This document shows, piece after piece, positions 1 through 8,206 of a stretch of DNA of 64,000 nt. The DNA comes from an uncultured Caulobacter sp. (GTDB lineage: Bacteria > Pseudomonadota > Alphaproteobacteria > Caulobacterales > Caulobacteraceae). Every line of letters starts with the position of its first letter. Position 1 is the first letter of the stretch. The translations under genes were made by a program, and so were the position numbers. The stretch lies in assembly GCA_937991555.1 (NCBI GenBank), contig CALKHU010000135.1:1-64000 (forward strand), given 5' to 3'. The notes under the pieces are model-generated. The model searched no databases, was not told where the DNA came from, and worked only from the letters and a program-made list of their open reading frames with translations.

Positions 1-119
1 GCAAGGCGGCGGGCGGCCCGTTCGGCCTGACCGCCCCCGCGGAAGATCAGCGCTGTCTCCAGCAGGTCGCAGTCGACGAGCCAGCCGACCTCGACCGGAA
101 CGACGACGATCCGCTGCAT
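1..119 (-). CDS. Small hypothetical protein, 3' part beyond window (paralogue of 34015-34275)
   Basis: An ATG at 117-119 opens a frame that stays open to the window edge (39 codons visible). The visible protein begins MQRIVVVPVEVGWLV and contains FRGGGQAERAARRLA. The 86-residue protein at 34015-34275 has the same layout: VVP near the start, GWAV, then FRSGARAERAARRLA. The two are therefore likely paralogues of one small DUF2188-like family, although I cannot name the family with certainty. It lies 24 bp downstream of the DUF4142 gene on the same strand and may be the last gene of that run. Function unknown. Confidence 0.6.
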   Translation of the reverse strand, partial: MQRIVVVPVEVGWLVDCDLLETALIFRGGGQAERAARRL

Positions 120-143
120 GGCCGGGACGGAAGACCGAACGCC

Positions 144-818
144 CTAGCGGCCGTCGACGGCCTTCCCGAGGGTGTTCGGCTGCGCCGGCTTGCCGGCCCC
201 GCCCTCGTCGTCGGCGTTCGTCGTGCGATCGAGCCGCGTGACGGATTCTGCGTGCGCCTCGAGCTTGGGCGCCGTCTGGGCGGCGAAGGCCTTCAGATCG
301 GGGTTGTCGCCCGCGGCGCTGTAGCCGTTGAAGGCGAGCAGGGCCTCATGGTGGGCCATCGTCTGCTGGTCGAGATAGCGGTCGTCGAAGTCGGCCGCCG
401 AGGCGCCCTTCAGATTGTCGAGCATGCCCTTGCGCCGTTCATCGAGCGCGGTGGGCAGCGGGCCGGGCGCCTTGCCGCCGGCGACCAGCGCCTTCAGCGC
501 CTTGTCGGCGGCCTCGTGGTCCCTGAGGATCATCTGGGCGGCGGCCTTGACGTCCGGGCTCTGCGAGCGCTGCAGGGCGAGCTTCGCGGCCTCGATCTCG
601 TACATGCCCGAAATGGCGGCGTCGCGGACGAAGGCTTCGGTGCTCATGGCGCCGGCCGCGCCTGTCGCGACACCGGTCGCCGCGCCGGCGACATCCTGGG
701 CGATGTTGGTCGTTTCCTGGTCCTGGCTTTCGGGCCGTTGCTCGTCCGCCTTCTGGCCGCAGGCGGCCACGGCGACCAGCGCGGCGACGGCGATCGAACG
801 AAGTAGCAGTTGACGCAT
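144..818 (-). CDS. DUF4142-family lipoprotein
   Basis: A 224-residue exported protein. The start at 816-818 is preferred over an upstream ATG because it is preceded by GGGGAG and directly opens a signal peptide (MRQLLLRSIAVAALVAVAAC) with a lipobox-like Ala-Ala-Cys. The mature part carries the DUF4142 helical-bundle pattern: FVRDAAISGMYEIEAAKLAL, then a DVKAAAQMILRDHEAADKAL segment and a second histidine-bearing helix (MAHHEALLAFNGYSAAGD). Proteins of this ferritin-like family are common periplasmic proteins of unknown role in proteobacteria. It follows the GH65 gene on the same strand with a 74 bp gap. Family assignment is good; biological role is unknown. Confidence 0.8.
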   Translation of the reverse strand: MRQLLLRSIAVAALVAVAACGQKADEQRPESQDQETTNIAQDVAGAATGVATGAAGAMSTEAFVRDAAISGMYEIEAAKLALQRSQSPDVKAAAQMILRDHEAADKALKALVAGGKAPGPLPTALDERRKGMLDNLKGASAADFDDRYLDQQTMAHHEALLAFNGYSAAGDNPDLKAFAAQTAPKLEAHAESVTRLDRTTNADDEGGAGKPAQPNTLGKAVDGR

Positions 819-892
819 GACGGGACTCCCCATGATCGGGGCCTCCATGCCCCGTGGCCCGAACGGAAGGTTCGGGCGGCAGAATGGTTGCC

Positions 893-2989
893 TCAGGCGT
901 CGTCGAGGAAGGTCAGATCGGCGCGGTCGGCGCCCTGGCGGGCCAAGAGGCGCGCCGGCCGGCCGCGTACCCGGAGACGTCCGACCTCGATGGCGTCCCA
1001 GCCTTCGGGCAGCACGATCTTGCGCCGGGCCCAGTCCGCGGGGTCGCCGTCATCCACGACCAGTCCGGCATAGCCGAACAGCAGACCCAGCAGCATGCCG
1101 CCGAGGTTGGCGAAGAAGGGTCCGGCCCTCACCTCGCTGTCGGGATGATCGGGTCGGTACTCCAGGCACTGGTGGAAGCGCCCCTGGTCGTAGGCGGCGT
1201 AACCCTCCTCGAACAACCGCAGCGCCAGCGCCCGGTCCCCGGCCATGGCGGCCCAGACGCCATAGAGGGCCGGCAGCATCGGCGCCCCCACGTAGCGCGG
1301 CCACAGATCGAGATAGAGCGCCAGCGACCGCCGTCGTTCGGCGTCGGTCGCCGGATAGTCCAGCGGGAACAGGCCGGCGAGGGGTGATGGGGTTTCGCCC
1401 TTCTCCTCGTCGACCCGGTAACCGTCGTGGGACACGATGGCGCCGTCCGCCCGGTGCGGCAGCCTGATGTCCGCGAGGGTGGTCCGCCAGGCCGTCGGTA
1501 CGGCCCGGCCCCCGGCCTCGGCGACGCGGATCGTCCGCTGCAGGAGATCATGCATCGCCATGAGGGTGAAGGCGTCATTGTCCGGTGGGTCAGGCACCTC
1601 CGCCGGCCCGGTCGCCCGCAGCAGCTCCAGGCCGTTGGCCGTGCGCGTCAGGCGGCTGACGGTCCAGTCGGCGAGACCGGAGAGAACGGGCCAGGCGTCC
1701 TCGTCCCGGAAGGCCACGTCCCCCGTGATGTCGGCGTAGAGCGAGAAGGCGCGTCCCACATGCAGCGAGCCGTGGTCCTCGTGCGACGCCGCGCTGCCGT
1801 TTCCGGGCGCGGCTTCCTCGCCGGTCAGGGGCGCAGCTTCCCATGGAAACTCGATACCGTCGCGCCCGGACAGGCGGGCGATGGAGCGGGCGGCGGCGAT
1901 CCCCCGCGTGCGAAAGCCGAGGAGCGACCGGGCGGCGTCCGGCTGGAGGAGGATGAGCGGGGGGAGGCAGAAGGCGTCCACGTCCCACATCACATGGCCG
2001 TAGTAGTAGTGGTAGTCGTGCCAGGTCGCGAGGCCGAAGATCGACGTCGCGGACGGCGAGGCCGGGTGCACCGAGCTGTTGAGATAGAAGAAGGCGGCGT
2101 CGACCAGCGCCTGGTGCCGCTCCTCCGCGCCCCGGATGACGATCCGACCGCCCCAGAGATCGCGCCAGGCCTCGGCGTTGCGCCGCCGCAGGACGTCGAA
2201 GCCGGCCGCCTTTCCCCGCCAGACCCGCCGGACGGCCTCCTCGTCCGGGCGATGGTGCAGCAGCGAGGGGATCATCGCCACGATCTGTCGCAGACGCACC
2301 GCGCCGCGTCGTGTCGCGCGCAGGCGATACTCGGTGAGGATCGGCCCTTCCGCGTCCCAGGGGCGGATTGCGCGCGCCGCTTCCCCGGGGGCCAGCACTT
2401 CGCTCCAAAACGCGACGCCGCACTGGCTGAGACCGCCCTCGGTCTCCCAGAGCAGGGTTCCGTCGCAGACAGGTTTCGGCTCGCCGGGCGTATCGGTCCG
2501 ACGCCGCGCCACCCGTCCGCGGACGCCGTCGTGATCGACGAGCGCGCGCAGTCGAAGATCGCAAGGCGCATCGACGCGAACGGTGACCTCCTGCAGCACC
2601 AGCGCCGCCGCGGTGCGGCTGGCGAACGTCAGGACCTCGACCTCGACCCGGCGGCCGGCGGCGGAGAAGACGAAGCGGCTGGTCAGTTCGCCGGTCGCGA
2701 AATCATAGGCCTGGACAAGGTCCGATGCGGCCCACGGCTGGTCGCGCAGCCATACGCCGTCGACGGCGATGTCCCCGGCAAGCGGATAGGGGACGTTCGC
2801 CGCCCCCTCGATGCGACGCTCCGGGTGCTCGCCGACGACGCCGTTGACCAGCGCCATGCCGGCGAGCAGTGGAATCTCACGCACCCGCAGACCGATCAGG
2901 CCGTTGCTGACGTAGGCAGGCAGATCGCCGTTCCGCGGGCCCCTGGCCGCCGGCGGCGAGATCGGCCTGGAAGCGGCGTCGGAGCGCAT
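893..2989 (-). CDS. Glycoside hydrolase family 65-like protein
   Basis: A 698-residue protein with the GH65 layout: an N-terminal beta-sandwich (about 20-260), a linker, then an (alpha/alpha)6 barrel (about 290-640). Visible barrel motifs are GHVMWDVDAF (331-340), FPWEAAPLTGEE (381-392) and GPAEVPDPPDNDAFT (461-475), in which Glu464 sits where GH65 enzymes carry the general acid. It could be a phosphorylase (trehalose/kojibiose type) or a hydrolase like the eukaryotic glucosylgalactosyl-hydroxylysine glucosidase; substrate cannot be read from the sequence. No signal peptide is evident, suggesting a cytoplasmic role. The ATG at 2987-2989 follows GAGGAG, located in the end of the upstream membrane protein gene, so the two are probably co-transcribed. 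Confidence 0.8.
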   Translation of the reverse strand: MRSDAASRPISPPAARGPRNGDLPAYVSNGLIGLRVREIPLLAGMALVNGVVGEHPERRIEGAANVPYPLAGDIAVDGVWLRDQPWAASDLVQAYDFATGELTSRFVFSAAGRRVEVEVLTFASRTAAALVLQEVTVRVDAPCDLRLRALVDHDGVRGRVARRRTDTPGEPKPVCDGTLLWETEGGLSQCGVAFWSEVLAPGEAARAIRPWDAEGPILTEYRLRATRRGAVRLRQIVAMIPSLLHHRPDEEAVRRVWRGKAAGFDVLRRRNAEAWRDLWGGRIVIRGAEERHQALVDAAFFYLNSSVHPASPSATSIFGLATWHDYHYYYGHVMWDVDAFCLPPLILLQPDAARSLLGFRTRGIAAARSIARLSGRDGIEFPWEAAPLTGEEAAPGNGSAASHEDHGSLHVGRAFSLYADITGDVAFRDEDAWPVLSGLADWTVSRLTRTANGLELLRATGPAEVPDPPDNDAFTLMAMHDLLQRTIRVAEAGGRAVPTAWRTTLADIRLPHRADGAIVSHDGYRVDEEKGETPSPLAGLFPLDYPATDAERRRSLALYLDLWPRYVGAPMLPALYGVWAAMAGDRALALRLFEEGYAAYDQGRFHQCLEYRPDHPDSEVRAGPFFANLGGMLLGLLFGYAGLVVDDGDPADWARRKIVLPEGWDAIEVGRLRVRGRPARLLARQGADRADLTFLDDA

Positions 2990-2993
2990 CGGT

Positions 2994-3665
2994 CTACTCC
3001 TCGCCGGTCAGCGCATGCGGGGCGCCGACAGGCTTGCTCTCGGGCGAGCCCCGTTCGCGGAGAAAGATCGCCAGCACGATGAGGACGGCGGTCGACAGGA
3101 ACTCGCTCTGCCAGTTCTGGAAGCTCTCGAACCAGAACTCCGGCGTCCCGAGATAGGCGACCAGACCCGGGGCGGCGTCGCCGTGCCGCTCGGCCTCGTC
3201 CATCGCCCTGCGCGCGCTGTTCATCCAGTGCAGCAGGAACGAGGCGGCGAACAGGGTCAGCAACGCGAGACCGAGGGAGTGGGCGTAGAGCGCCCTGGCC
3301 GGTCCGCCGACCCGCACCGGCCAGGGCGCGTCGGGCTTGTCGGCGTCCAGCGCCGGGTCACGCTTCTGGGGCGCAGCGCCGGGATCATCGGGGTCGAGCG
3401 ACTCCTCGGAGCCCCGCTGGAACAGATAGGCCGTCAGCATGACGTAGGCCCACATCTGCAGAAACTCGCTCTCCCAGTTCTCGAACAGGGCCGAGAGGAA
3501 GGCGCCGCTGCCGAGGTAGGGCAGGAACGATTGAGGACCGAGGTGGTGGTCCATCCGCTCGGCGTTCTCGGCCTGCCAGCCGGTGAGCGCCTGGCCAACG
3601 ATGCTGACCGCGAACAGCGCCAGCAGCGCCAGCGTCAGGCCGTTGTCCCGGAAGAACCGCTTCAT
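2994..3665 (-). CDS. DUF6766-like integral membrane protein with internal duplication
   Basis: A 223-residue protein with four predicted membrane segments arranged as two similar halves. The first half has FLSALFENWESEFLQMWAYV followed by FQRGSEES; the second has FWFESFQNWQSEFLSTAVLI followed by LRERGSPES. A hydrophilic, Asp/Pro-rich linker of about 40 residues lies between them. The pattern matches the DUF6766 proteins as I recall them; no biochemical role is known to me. It is the first gene of a minus-strand run (membrane protein, GH65, DUF4142 protein, small protein) and is divergent from the exonuclease gene across a 112 bp gap. Confidence 0.7.
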   Translation of the reverse strand: MKRFFRDNGLTLALLALFAVSIVGQALTGWQAENAERMDHHLGPQSFLPYLGSGAFLSALFENWESEFLQMWAYVMLTAYLFQRGSEESLDPDDPGAAPQKRDPALDADKPDAPWPVRVGGPARALYAHSLGLALLTLFAASFLLHWMNSARRAMDEAERHGDAAPGLVAYLGTPEFWFESFQNWQSEFLSTAVLIVLAIFLRERGSPESKPVGAPHALTGEE

Positions 3666-3777
3666 CTCCGCCGCTCCGTGGAAGGTTCGACGGCGTTGGA
3701 AGCCACGGGGCCGGGACTCGTTCCGGAGTGACGGACGAGGCGAAGGGGCGTCCGGGCCGGTCGTGCGTTGTCTCTCC

Positions 3778-4551
3778 GTGCGTATCGCGACCTACAACGT
3801 CAACGGCGTCACCGCCCGCCTGCAGCGCCTTCTCGAGTGGCTCGAAGAGACGGAGCCGGACGTGGTCTGCCTGCAGGAGCTGAAGACGCCGGACGAGCGG
3901 TTTCCGGCCGCCGAGCTGGAGGCCCTCGGCTACGGCGCGGTCTGGCGCGGCCAGAAGAGCTGGAACGGCGTCGCCATCCTGGCCCGGGGACGGCCCATCA
4001 TCGAGACCCGCCGGAAACTCCCGGGCGAATCCGCCGACGCCCAGGCGCGCTACGTCGAGGCGGCAGTCGATGGCGTCCTCATCGCCTCGCTGTACGCCCC
4101 GAACGGCAACCCTGTCGGCAGTGACCGGTTCGAGGCGAAGCTGCGCTGGTACGACCGGTTCGCCAGCCACGCCGCGCGGCTCCTCGAGAGCGGCGCGCCG
4201 GTCGTGCTGGCCGGCGACTACAACATCATGCCGACGGACCTCGACGTCTATGCGCCGGATCGCTGGCGGGACGACGCCCTCTTCCAGCCCGCGCTGAAGG
4301 ACACGTTCGCGAAGCTCGTGGCCGCCGGCTGGACGGACGCGCTCCGGTCCCGGCATCCGGACGAGCGCGTCTATACCTTCTGGAAGTACCTCCGGAACGC
4401 CTACGCCCGAGACGCCGGTCTCCGCATTGACCACCTGCTGCTCAGCCCCGCGGCGGCGGCGCGGATGCGCGATGTCGGCGTCGACCGCGCGTGGCGGGGA
4501 CGCCCCGGGGCCAGCGATCACGCGCCGGTCTGGGTCGAGCTCGCCGACTAG
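3778..4551 (+). CDS. xth: Exodeoxyribonuclease III / AP endonuclease (XthA family)
   Basis: A 257-residue enzyme that cuts DNA at abasic sites and degrades 3' ends during base-excision repair. The full EEP-nuclease motif set is visible: RIATYNVNGV at the start, CLQELKT with the metal-binding Glu, LAGDYNIMPTDLDVY, a RIDHLLLS motif, and SDHAPVWVEL with the catalytic His at the end. The GTG at 3778 is chosen because family members begin exactly at this RIATYN; a GTG at 3763 would add five residues. The stop codon overlaps the stop of the convergent 65-residue gene in a shared CTAG. Confidence 0.9.
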   Translation: MRIATYNVNGVTARLQRLLEWLEETEPDVVCLQELKTPDERFPAAELEALGYGAVWRGQKSWNGVAILARGRPIIETRRKLPGESADAQARYVEAAVDGVLIASLYAPNGNPVGSDRFEAKLRWYDRFASHAARLLESGAPVVLAGDYNIMPTDLDVYAPDRWRDDALFQPALKDTFAKLVAAGWTDALRSRHPDERVYTFWKYLRNAYARDAGLRIDHLLLSPAAAARMRDVGVDRAWRGRPGASDHAPVWVELAD

Positions 4552-4745
4552 CCGGAGTGGACCATGTCTCGCGCCTGGCTCCGGGCGATCAGCGCCCTGA
4601 GGTCGGCGCGGATCTTCGAGCCGTCCAGATGCGAGTCGATGTGGGTGTAGCCCTCGGCGCTCAGCTTCATCTTGACGTGCAGGATGTCCGGCGCGTCGCC
4701 CGAGGCGGCGAGTTCGTAGGCGCGTTCAATGATGTTCCGGTGCAC
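4548..4745 (-). CDS. Small conserved-looking hypothetical protein (65 aa)
   Basis: Only the last 65 codons of a much longer minus-strand open frame look like protein: from the GTG at 4743-4745 (VHRNIIERAYELAASGDAPD) the residue mix becomes normal, with a helical N-terminus, an ILHVKMKLSAEGYTHIDSHL stretch and a basic C-terminus. Upstream of that codon the frame is a low-quality antisense reading of the neighbouring genes. The stop shares a CTAG with the exonuclease stop. The GTG start is preceded by a GAGGGACC stretch. Function not recognised; a short helix-turn-helix-like fold is conceivable but not demonstrated. Confidence 0.65.
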   Translation of the reverse strand: MHRNIIERAYELAASGDAPDILHVKMKLSAEGYTHIDSHLDGSKIRADLRALIARSQARDMVHSG

Positions 4746-4865
4746 AGGCGGTCTGGTCCCTCTTGATGGAACCCCTCCCGACCTGAGGGATGCTCGCATA
4801 GCATGAAAGCGGCGGTCTGTCGCATTGGCGACAGAAGACGGGGCTTCGCCCGGAAGGGTCGCCGA

Positions 4866-4879
4866 TTGAGCGCGATCAA
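4866..4879 (+). promoter_or_regulatory. FNR/FixK-type box upstream of universal stress gene
   Basis: TTGAGCGCGATCAA matches the TTGA-N6-TCAA palindrome of Crp/Fnr regulators. Its centre is 59.5 bp before the ATG at 4932, so class II activation (centre at -41.5) would give a leader of about 18 nt. Confidence 0.7.
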
Positions 4880-4931
4880 TGCCGGCCGCGACTTTTCGTC
4901 CTGATGTGCCGTCACGCAAGGAGAGCCGGCC

Positions 4932-5786
4932 ATGACCTACGCCAACATCCTGACCCTCGCTTCGGGCGGCGAGGAAGACGCCGTCACCCTCGCGCTGGCG
5001 GCGGACCTCGCCGTGCAGCACGGCGCGATGGCGCGGGTGCTCAGCATCATGCCGGAACTCTGGGCCACCCCCGGCGGCAGTTGGGGCGAGGGCTTCTACG
5101 CCGCCGAGATCTGGAGCGCGCTGCTGGACGCCAACGCCGAGACCCAGAAGAAGCTGCTGGCCCGCGCCAACGCCATCGCGCGCGAGGCCGGACTGCCCTT
5201 CGGGGCGACGGAAGGACCGGGGCTGACGATGCTCGACCAGGCCCTGACGCTCTGGCGCGGCCTGGATTCGGAACTCCCGCTGACCGACCTGGTCGTAGCG
5301 GGGCCCTGGCATGTCCGCCGCGACGGTCCCTGGCTGGGCGTGCTCGGCGAGGTGGTGATGTCCGGTCACGCCCCGCTTCTGATCGCGCGCGAGACCAAGG
5401 CGCCCGCCGGACGCCCGGCCGTCGTCTTCTGGGACGGCAGCCTGGAGGCGGGCCGGGCGGCCCGCGCCGCCGCGCCGCTGCTTCGCCAGGCGTCCGAGAC
5501 GCTGATCGTCCAGCAGGCGGCCCGCCTGGACGACGCCGAACGCGACCATTCCGATCCGGCGCTTCTCGCCGCCTATCTGGGGCGGCGCGGGGTGGAAAAG
5601 GCGTCTGTCGTGCGGACGCTCTCCAGCGGCGAGGACGATCTCGCCGTCGCCGCGATGTCCTACCAGCCCGGCCTGCTGGTCGCGGGCGCCTACGGCCACT
5701 CGCGCCTCGGGGAAAGCCTGTTCGGCGGCGCGACCCGACGCTTCCTCGCCATCGAGGACGGGCCGAGCCTCCTCATCGCCCACTAG
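4932..5786 (+). CDS. Universal stress protein, two-domain UspA family
   Basis: A 284-residue tandem Usp. The C-terminal domain carries the ATP-binding signature G-x2-G-x9-G-(S/T)-like stretch (GAYGHSRLGESLFGGATRRF) and ends PSLLIAH, typical of this fold; the N-terminal half (TYANILTLASGGEEDAVTLA) is a degenerate first domain. The ATG follows AAGGAGAG. A strong FNR/FixK-type box lies upstream, and a second Usp with the same arrangement is at 8207-9046, which suggests induction under oxygen limitation. Such Usps are typically cytoplasmic stress-survival proteins; the precise target is unknown. Confidence 0.9.
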   Translation: MTYANILTLASGGEEDAVTLALAADLAVQHGAMARVLSIMPELWATPGGSWGEGFYAAEIWSALLDANAETQKKLLARANAIAREAGLPFGATEGPGLTMLDQALTLWRGLDSELPLTDLVVAGPWHVRRDGPWLGVLGEVVMSGHAPLLIARETKAPAGRPAVVFWDGSLEAGRAARAAAPLLRQASETLIVQQAARLDDAERDHSDPALLAAYLGRRGVEKASVVRTLSSGEDDLAVAAMSYQPGLLVAGAYGHSRLGESLFGGATRRFLAIEDGPSLLIAH

Positions 5787-5818
5787 CGGCGTCCGCCGGG
5801 GCGCAGTCGCGCCGGGCG

Positions 5819-6586
5819 TCAGCGCGCGGTGTAGCCGCCGTCGATGACCAGTTCGGACCCGGTCACGAAGCGGGACTCGTCCGCGGCGAGGTAGACGGCG
5901 CCCCAGGCGATGTCGTCCGGCTCGCCAAGGTGGCCGAGCGGATGGAGGGCGGATACGGCGGCGACGCCCTCCTCGACATCGCCCATCGACTCCAGGTGAT
6001 GCTGGACCATCGGCGTGCGGATGAAGCCGGGATGGATGGAGTTCACCCGGATCCGGTCGGGCGCATAGGTCAGCGCGTCGGTCTTCGTCATCAGCCGGAC
6101 CGCGCCCTTGGAGGCGTGATACGGCGGGACGTCGGGGGCCCCGACGAGGCCGTAGATCGAGGACAGGTTGATGATGCTGCCGCCCCCGGCCGCACGCAGG
6201 GCCGGGATGGCGTGCTTGGTGCAGAAGAAGACGCCCTTGACGTTGATCCCCTGCACGAAGTCCCACTCGGCCTCGGTCAACTCGTGCGTCGGCTTGTTGG
6301 CGCCGGAGACGCCGGCGTTGTTCACCAGCACGTCGATGCGGCCGAAGTGTCGGACGACGTCGGCGAACACCTCGGCGACCTGCTGCTCGTTCGAGACGTC
6401 GCAGCGCCAGTAGCGCGCCTCGCCGCCGCGGACCGCGACGTCCGCCGCCGCGGCTTCGCCTTCGGGATCGAGCAGGTCGAGAATGGCGACGCGAGCGCCC
6501 TCCTGCGCCATACGCAGGGCGATCGCCCGGCCGATGCCGAGTCCGCCGCCGGTGATCACGGCGACCTTGTCCTTGAGCCGTTCCAT
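5819..6586 (-). CDS. SDR-family NAD(P)-dependent oxidoreductase
   Basis: A 255-residue classical short-chain dehydrogenase. Visible motifs: TGGGLGIG (cofactor loop), NNAGVSG, catalytic Ser in INLSSIYG, YHASK for the Tyr/Lys pair, and the C-terminal GSELVIDGGYTAR typical of this family. Asp after the second strand (ILDLLDPEG) favours NAD(H). It resembles cyclopentanol/glucose 1-dehydrogenase-type proteins, but the substrate is not deducible. The ATG at 6584-6586 follows GGGAGG. An FNR/FixK-type box lies 102 bp upstream (centre), so it probably belongs to the low-oxygen regulon. Confidence 0.88.
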   Translation of the reverse strand: MERLKDKVAVITGGGLGIGRAIALRMAQEGARVAILDLLDPEGEAAAADVAVRGGEARYWRCDVSNEQQVAEVFADVVRHFGRIDVLVNNAGVSGANKPTHELTEAEWDFVQGINVKGVFFCTKHAIPALRAAGGGSIINLSSIYGLVGAPDVPPYHASKGAVRLMTKTDALTYAPDRIRVNSIHPGFIRTPMVQHHLESMGDVEEGVAAVSALHPLGHLGEPDDIAWGAVYLAADESRFVTGSELVIDGGYTAR

Positions 6587-6680
6587 CAAGGCCTCCCTGG
6601 AAGACGTGCAGAGCGGTGACGCCGTTCAAGGCGCCGCGTACTCCGGTCAACGCAGACTAGACGGACGCCGTAGGCGGCCA

Positions 6681-6694
6681 TTGACGCCGATCAA
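6681..6694 (-). promoter_or_regulatory. FNR/FixK-type box upstream of SDR gene
   Basis: TTGACGCCGATCAA, a TTGA-N6-TCAA palindrome between the stop of the 6701-7321 gene and the SDR start. Activation from -41.5 would place the transcript start near 6646. Confidence 0.65.
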
Positions 6695-6700
6695 CGGAGC

Positions 6701-7321
6701 TCAGGCGCCGGCCCGGCCGAGGGCCTCCATGCGGCTGAACCAGCGCGCCACCCGCGCCGGAGAGGGCTTCAGCGCGCCGCCCAGGATGGTATGGCGCACC
6801 GGCTGGACGCCCGTGACCCAGAACAGGCCGCGCTCCAGCGCGCCCAGCCCGTGCCCCCCCAGGACCAGGTGGAAGATCGTCGTCGGCAGGCCCATGGTGA
6901 CGATCAGCCGCGCCGACTTTCCGGTCAGGAGGCTCTGCATCGGCCGACTCGGCGAGGACAGCGCGAACCCCCGGCGCAGCAGCTGTTCGAAGAATCCCTT
7001 CAGGTGCGCGGGAAGGCCCCCGAACCAGATGGGGAAGACGATGACGATGTGGTCGGCGGCGGCGACGGCCTCCTGGGCGGCGGCGATGTCCGCGGGCATC
7101 GGCGCGGCGCCGTACTCTTCCAGCGACCGGATCAGGGGAAAGTCCAGCGCGCCGACGTCCAGCGTCGTCACCTCTCGGCCGGCGGCGCGCGCCCCGCGGA
7201 CGTAGGCGGCGGCGAGGGCGGCGCACAGGTGGGTCGGCGCCGGATCGGGATGGCCATTGAGGACCAGGATCCGTCGCGCCCCGCCGCGCGGCGGGGCCGG
7301 GGCGGCCGAGGCGTCGGTCAT
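6701..7321 (-). CDS. Flavodoxin-fold NAD(P)H-dependent oxidoreductase
   Basis: A 206-residue member of the NAD(P)H quinone oxidoreductase/KefF-MdaB type. Features: RRILVLNGHPDP for the flavin phosphate loop, VFPIWFGGLPAHLKGFFEQL for the classic YPxWW-like segment, and VTMGLP. These enzymes reduce quinones or other acceptors by two electrons using FMN/FAD. The ATG at 7319-7321 is preferred to an upstream GTG because it overlaps, as ATGA, the stop of a 51-residue membrane protein gene, implying translational coupling. It is clearly paralogous to the protein at 33428-34000 (same NGHPDP, LDVG and AAAY segments). Confidence 0.85.
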   Translation of the reverse strand: MTDASAAPAPPRGGARRILVLNGHPDPAPTHLCAALAAAYVRGARAAGREVTTLDVGALDFPLIRSLEEYGAAPMPADIAAAQEAVAAADHIVIVFPIWFGGLPAHLKGFFEQLLRRGFALSSPSRPMQSLLTGKSARLIVTMGLPTTIFHLVLGGHGLGALERGLFWVTGVQPVRHTILGGALKPSPARVARWFSRMEALGRAGA

Positions 7322-7473
7322 GGCGCGGCCGTTCGCGGCGGGCTGACCCACGGCGGAACCGGACGGCTGTAGAGGCAGCCGCCGACCACCGCGAGGGCGA
7401 GCAGGACGATGGCCGCAGCGACGAGGAGCTGCACCCTTCTGCGCCGGGGGACGCGGGCCGGCTGGTCACTCAT
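7318..7473 (-). CDS. Small single-span membrane protein (51 aa), translationally coupled
   Basis: An unlisted short gene. The ATG at 7471-7473 follows AGGAG with good spacing. The product starts MSDQPARVPRRRRVQLL, a strongly basic cytoplasmic N-terminus, then one hydrophobic helix (LVAAAIVLLALAVVGGCLY) and a Pro-rich tail ending PPRTAAP. Its TGA (7318-7320) overlaps the ATG of the oxidoreductase gene. The positive-inside pattern, ribosome site and ATGA overlap make it a convincing gene. It might anchor or partner the flavoprotein; the function is not known. Confidence 0.7.
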   Translation of the reverse strand: MSDQPARVPRRRRVQLLVAAAIVLLALAVVGGCLYSRPVPPWVSPPRTAAP

Positions 7474-7562
7474 GGCGACGACTCCTGGTCCAGGGCGAAC
7501 CCCGGGGACGACATGGCGGCGATTGCCACCGTGGAATGTCTGTCCGTCCGGCGTGCGCCGCC

Positions 7563-7576
7563 TTGAGCGAGATCAA
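7563..7576. promoter_or_regulatory. FNR/FixK-type box, divergent region 7474-7610
   Basis: TTGAGCGAGATCAA. The centre is 41.5 bp before the ATG at 7611, so activation at the canonical distance would start transcription at that ATG (leaderless). It could also serve the 7318-7473 gene on the other strand. Confidence 0.65.
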
Positions 7577-7610
7577 GGGCCGGGCGCGAAGACCATGATC
7601 TGGGTCCGGA

Positions 7611-8126
7611 ATGATCGCCACGCATCGATGTCAACGCTACGGCGGCTTCCCGGCTCGTTCCCTCGCCGGCGCAGCGGCCTGCCTGATGCTGGCGGGCTGC
7701 GTTACGACCACGACCGGATCGGGCTCGTCCTCCATCGATGAAGCGGCGACCGGACCGCTGCGGGACGTCGGCATCGTCCGGCGTGCTCCCGATCCCGTCC
7801 TGGCGGCTGTGGCCGACGCCCCCTATGCGCTGACGGAACCCGTCGACTGCGCCGGCTTACGCGCCGAGATCGCCGTTCTCGACGGCGTGCTCGGCCCGGA
7901 CGTTGATGCGACGCCGCAGTCGAAATCCAACGCCGTCGACGACCTGGCGTCCGGTGCGGTGGGCGGCCTGGTGGACGTTCCGTTCCGGGGCGTCATCCGC
8001 CGCCTCTCGGGGTCGGACGCGCGGGACAAGGCGTTGCGCAGGGCGATCCTTGCAGGACAGCTGCGGCGGGCGTTCCTGAAGGGCGTGGCTGTCGCACGGG
8101 CCTGTCCGGCGGCAATCGGTCCCTAG
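7611..8126 (+). CDS. Hypothetical lipoprotein
   Basis: A 171-residue protein with an N-terminal signal sequence ending in a lipobox (CLMLAGC) followed by a Thr/Ser-rich linker (VTTTTGSGSSS). The rest is a soluble domain with two further cysteines (VDCAGLRAEI and ARACPAAIG), which could form a disulfide in the periplasm. No family recognised. There is no evident ribosome-binding site before the ATG, which agrees with a leaderless transcript driven from the box at 7563-7576. It sits between two low-oxygen-type genes and is probably co-regulated with them. Confidence 0.75.
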   Translation: MIATHRCQRYGGFPARSLAGAAACLMLAGCVTTTTGSGSSSIDEAATGPLRDVGIVRRAPDPVLAAVADAPYALTEPVDCAGLRAEIAVLDGVLGPDVDATPQSKSNAVDDLASGAVGGLVDVPFRGVIRRLSGSDARDKALRRAILAGQLRRAFLKGVAVARACPAAIGP

Positions 8127-8137
8127 GGCGCCGCCCG

Positions 8138-8151
8138 TTGAGCGAAGTCAA
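8138..8151 (+). promoter_or_regulatory. FNR/FixK-type box upstream of second universal stress gene
   Basis: TTGAGCGAAGTCAA. The centre is 62.5 bp before the ATG at 8207, giving a leader of about 21 nt for class II activation. Confidence 0.7.
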
Positions 8152-8206
8152 CGCCGAAGCCGGCGCCGGCTGCCAGTCTCACCGAAACTCCACAGGCGAG
8201 GACGCC

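Noticed and set aside
4548..6650. 700-codon minus-strand frame
   Set aside because: It is antisense to the Usp gene and out of phase with the SDR gene; only the last 65 codons look like a gene.
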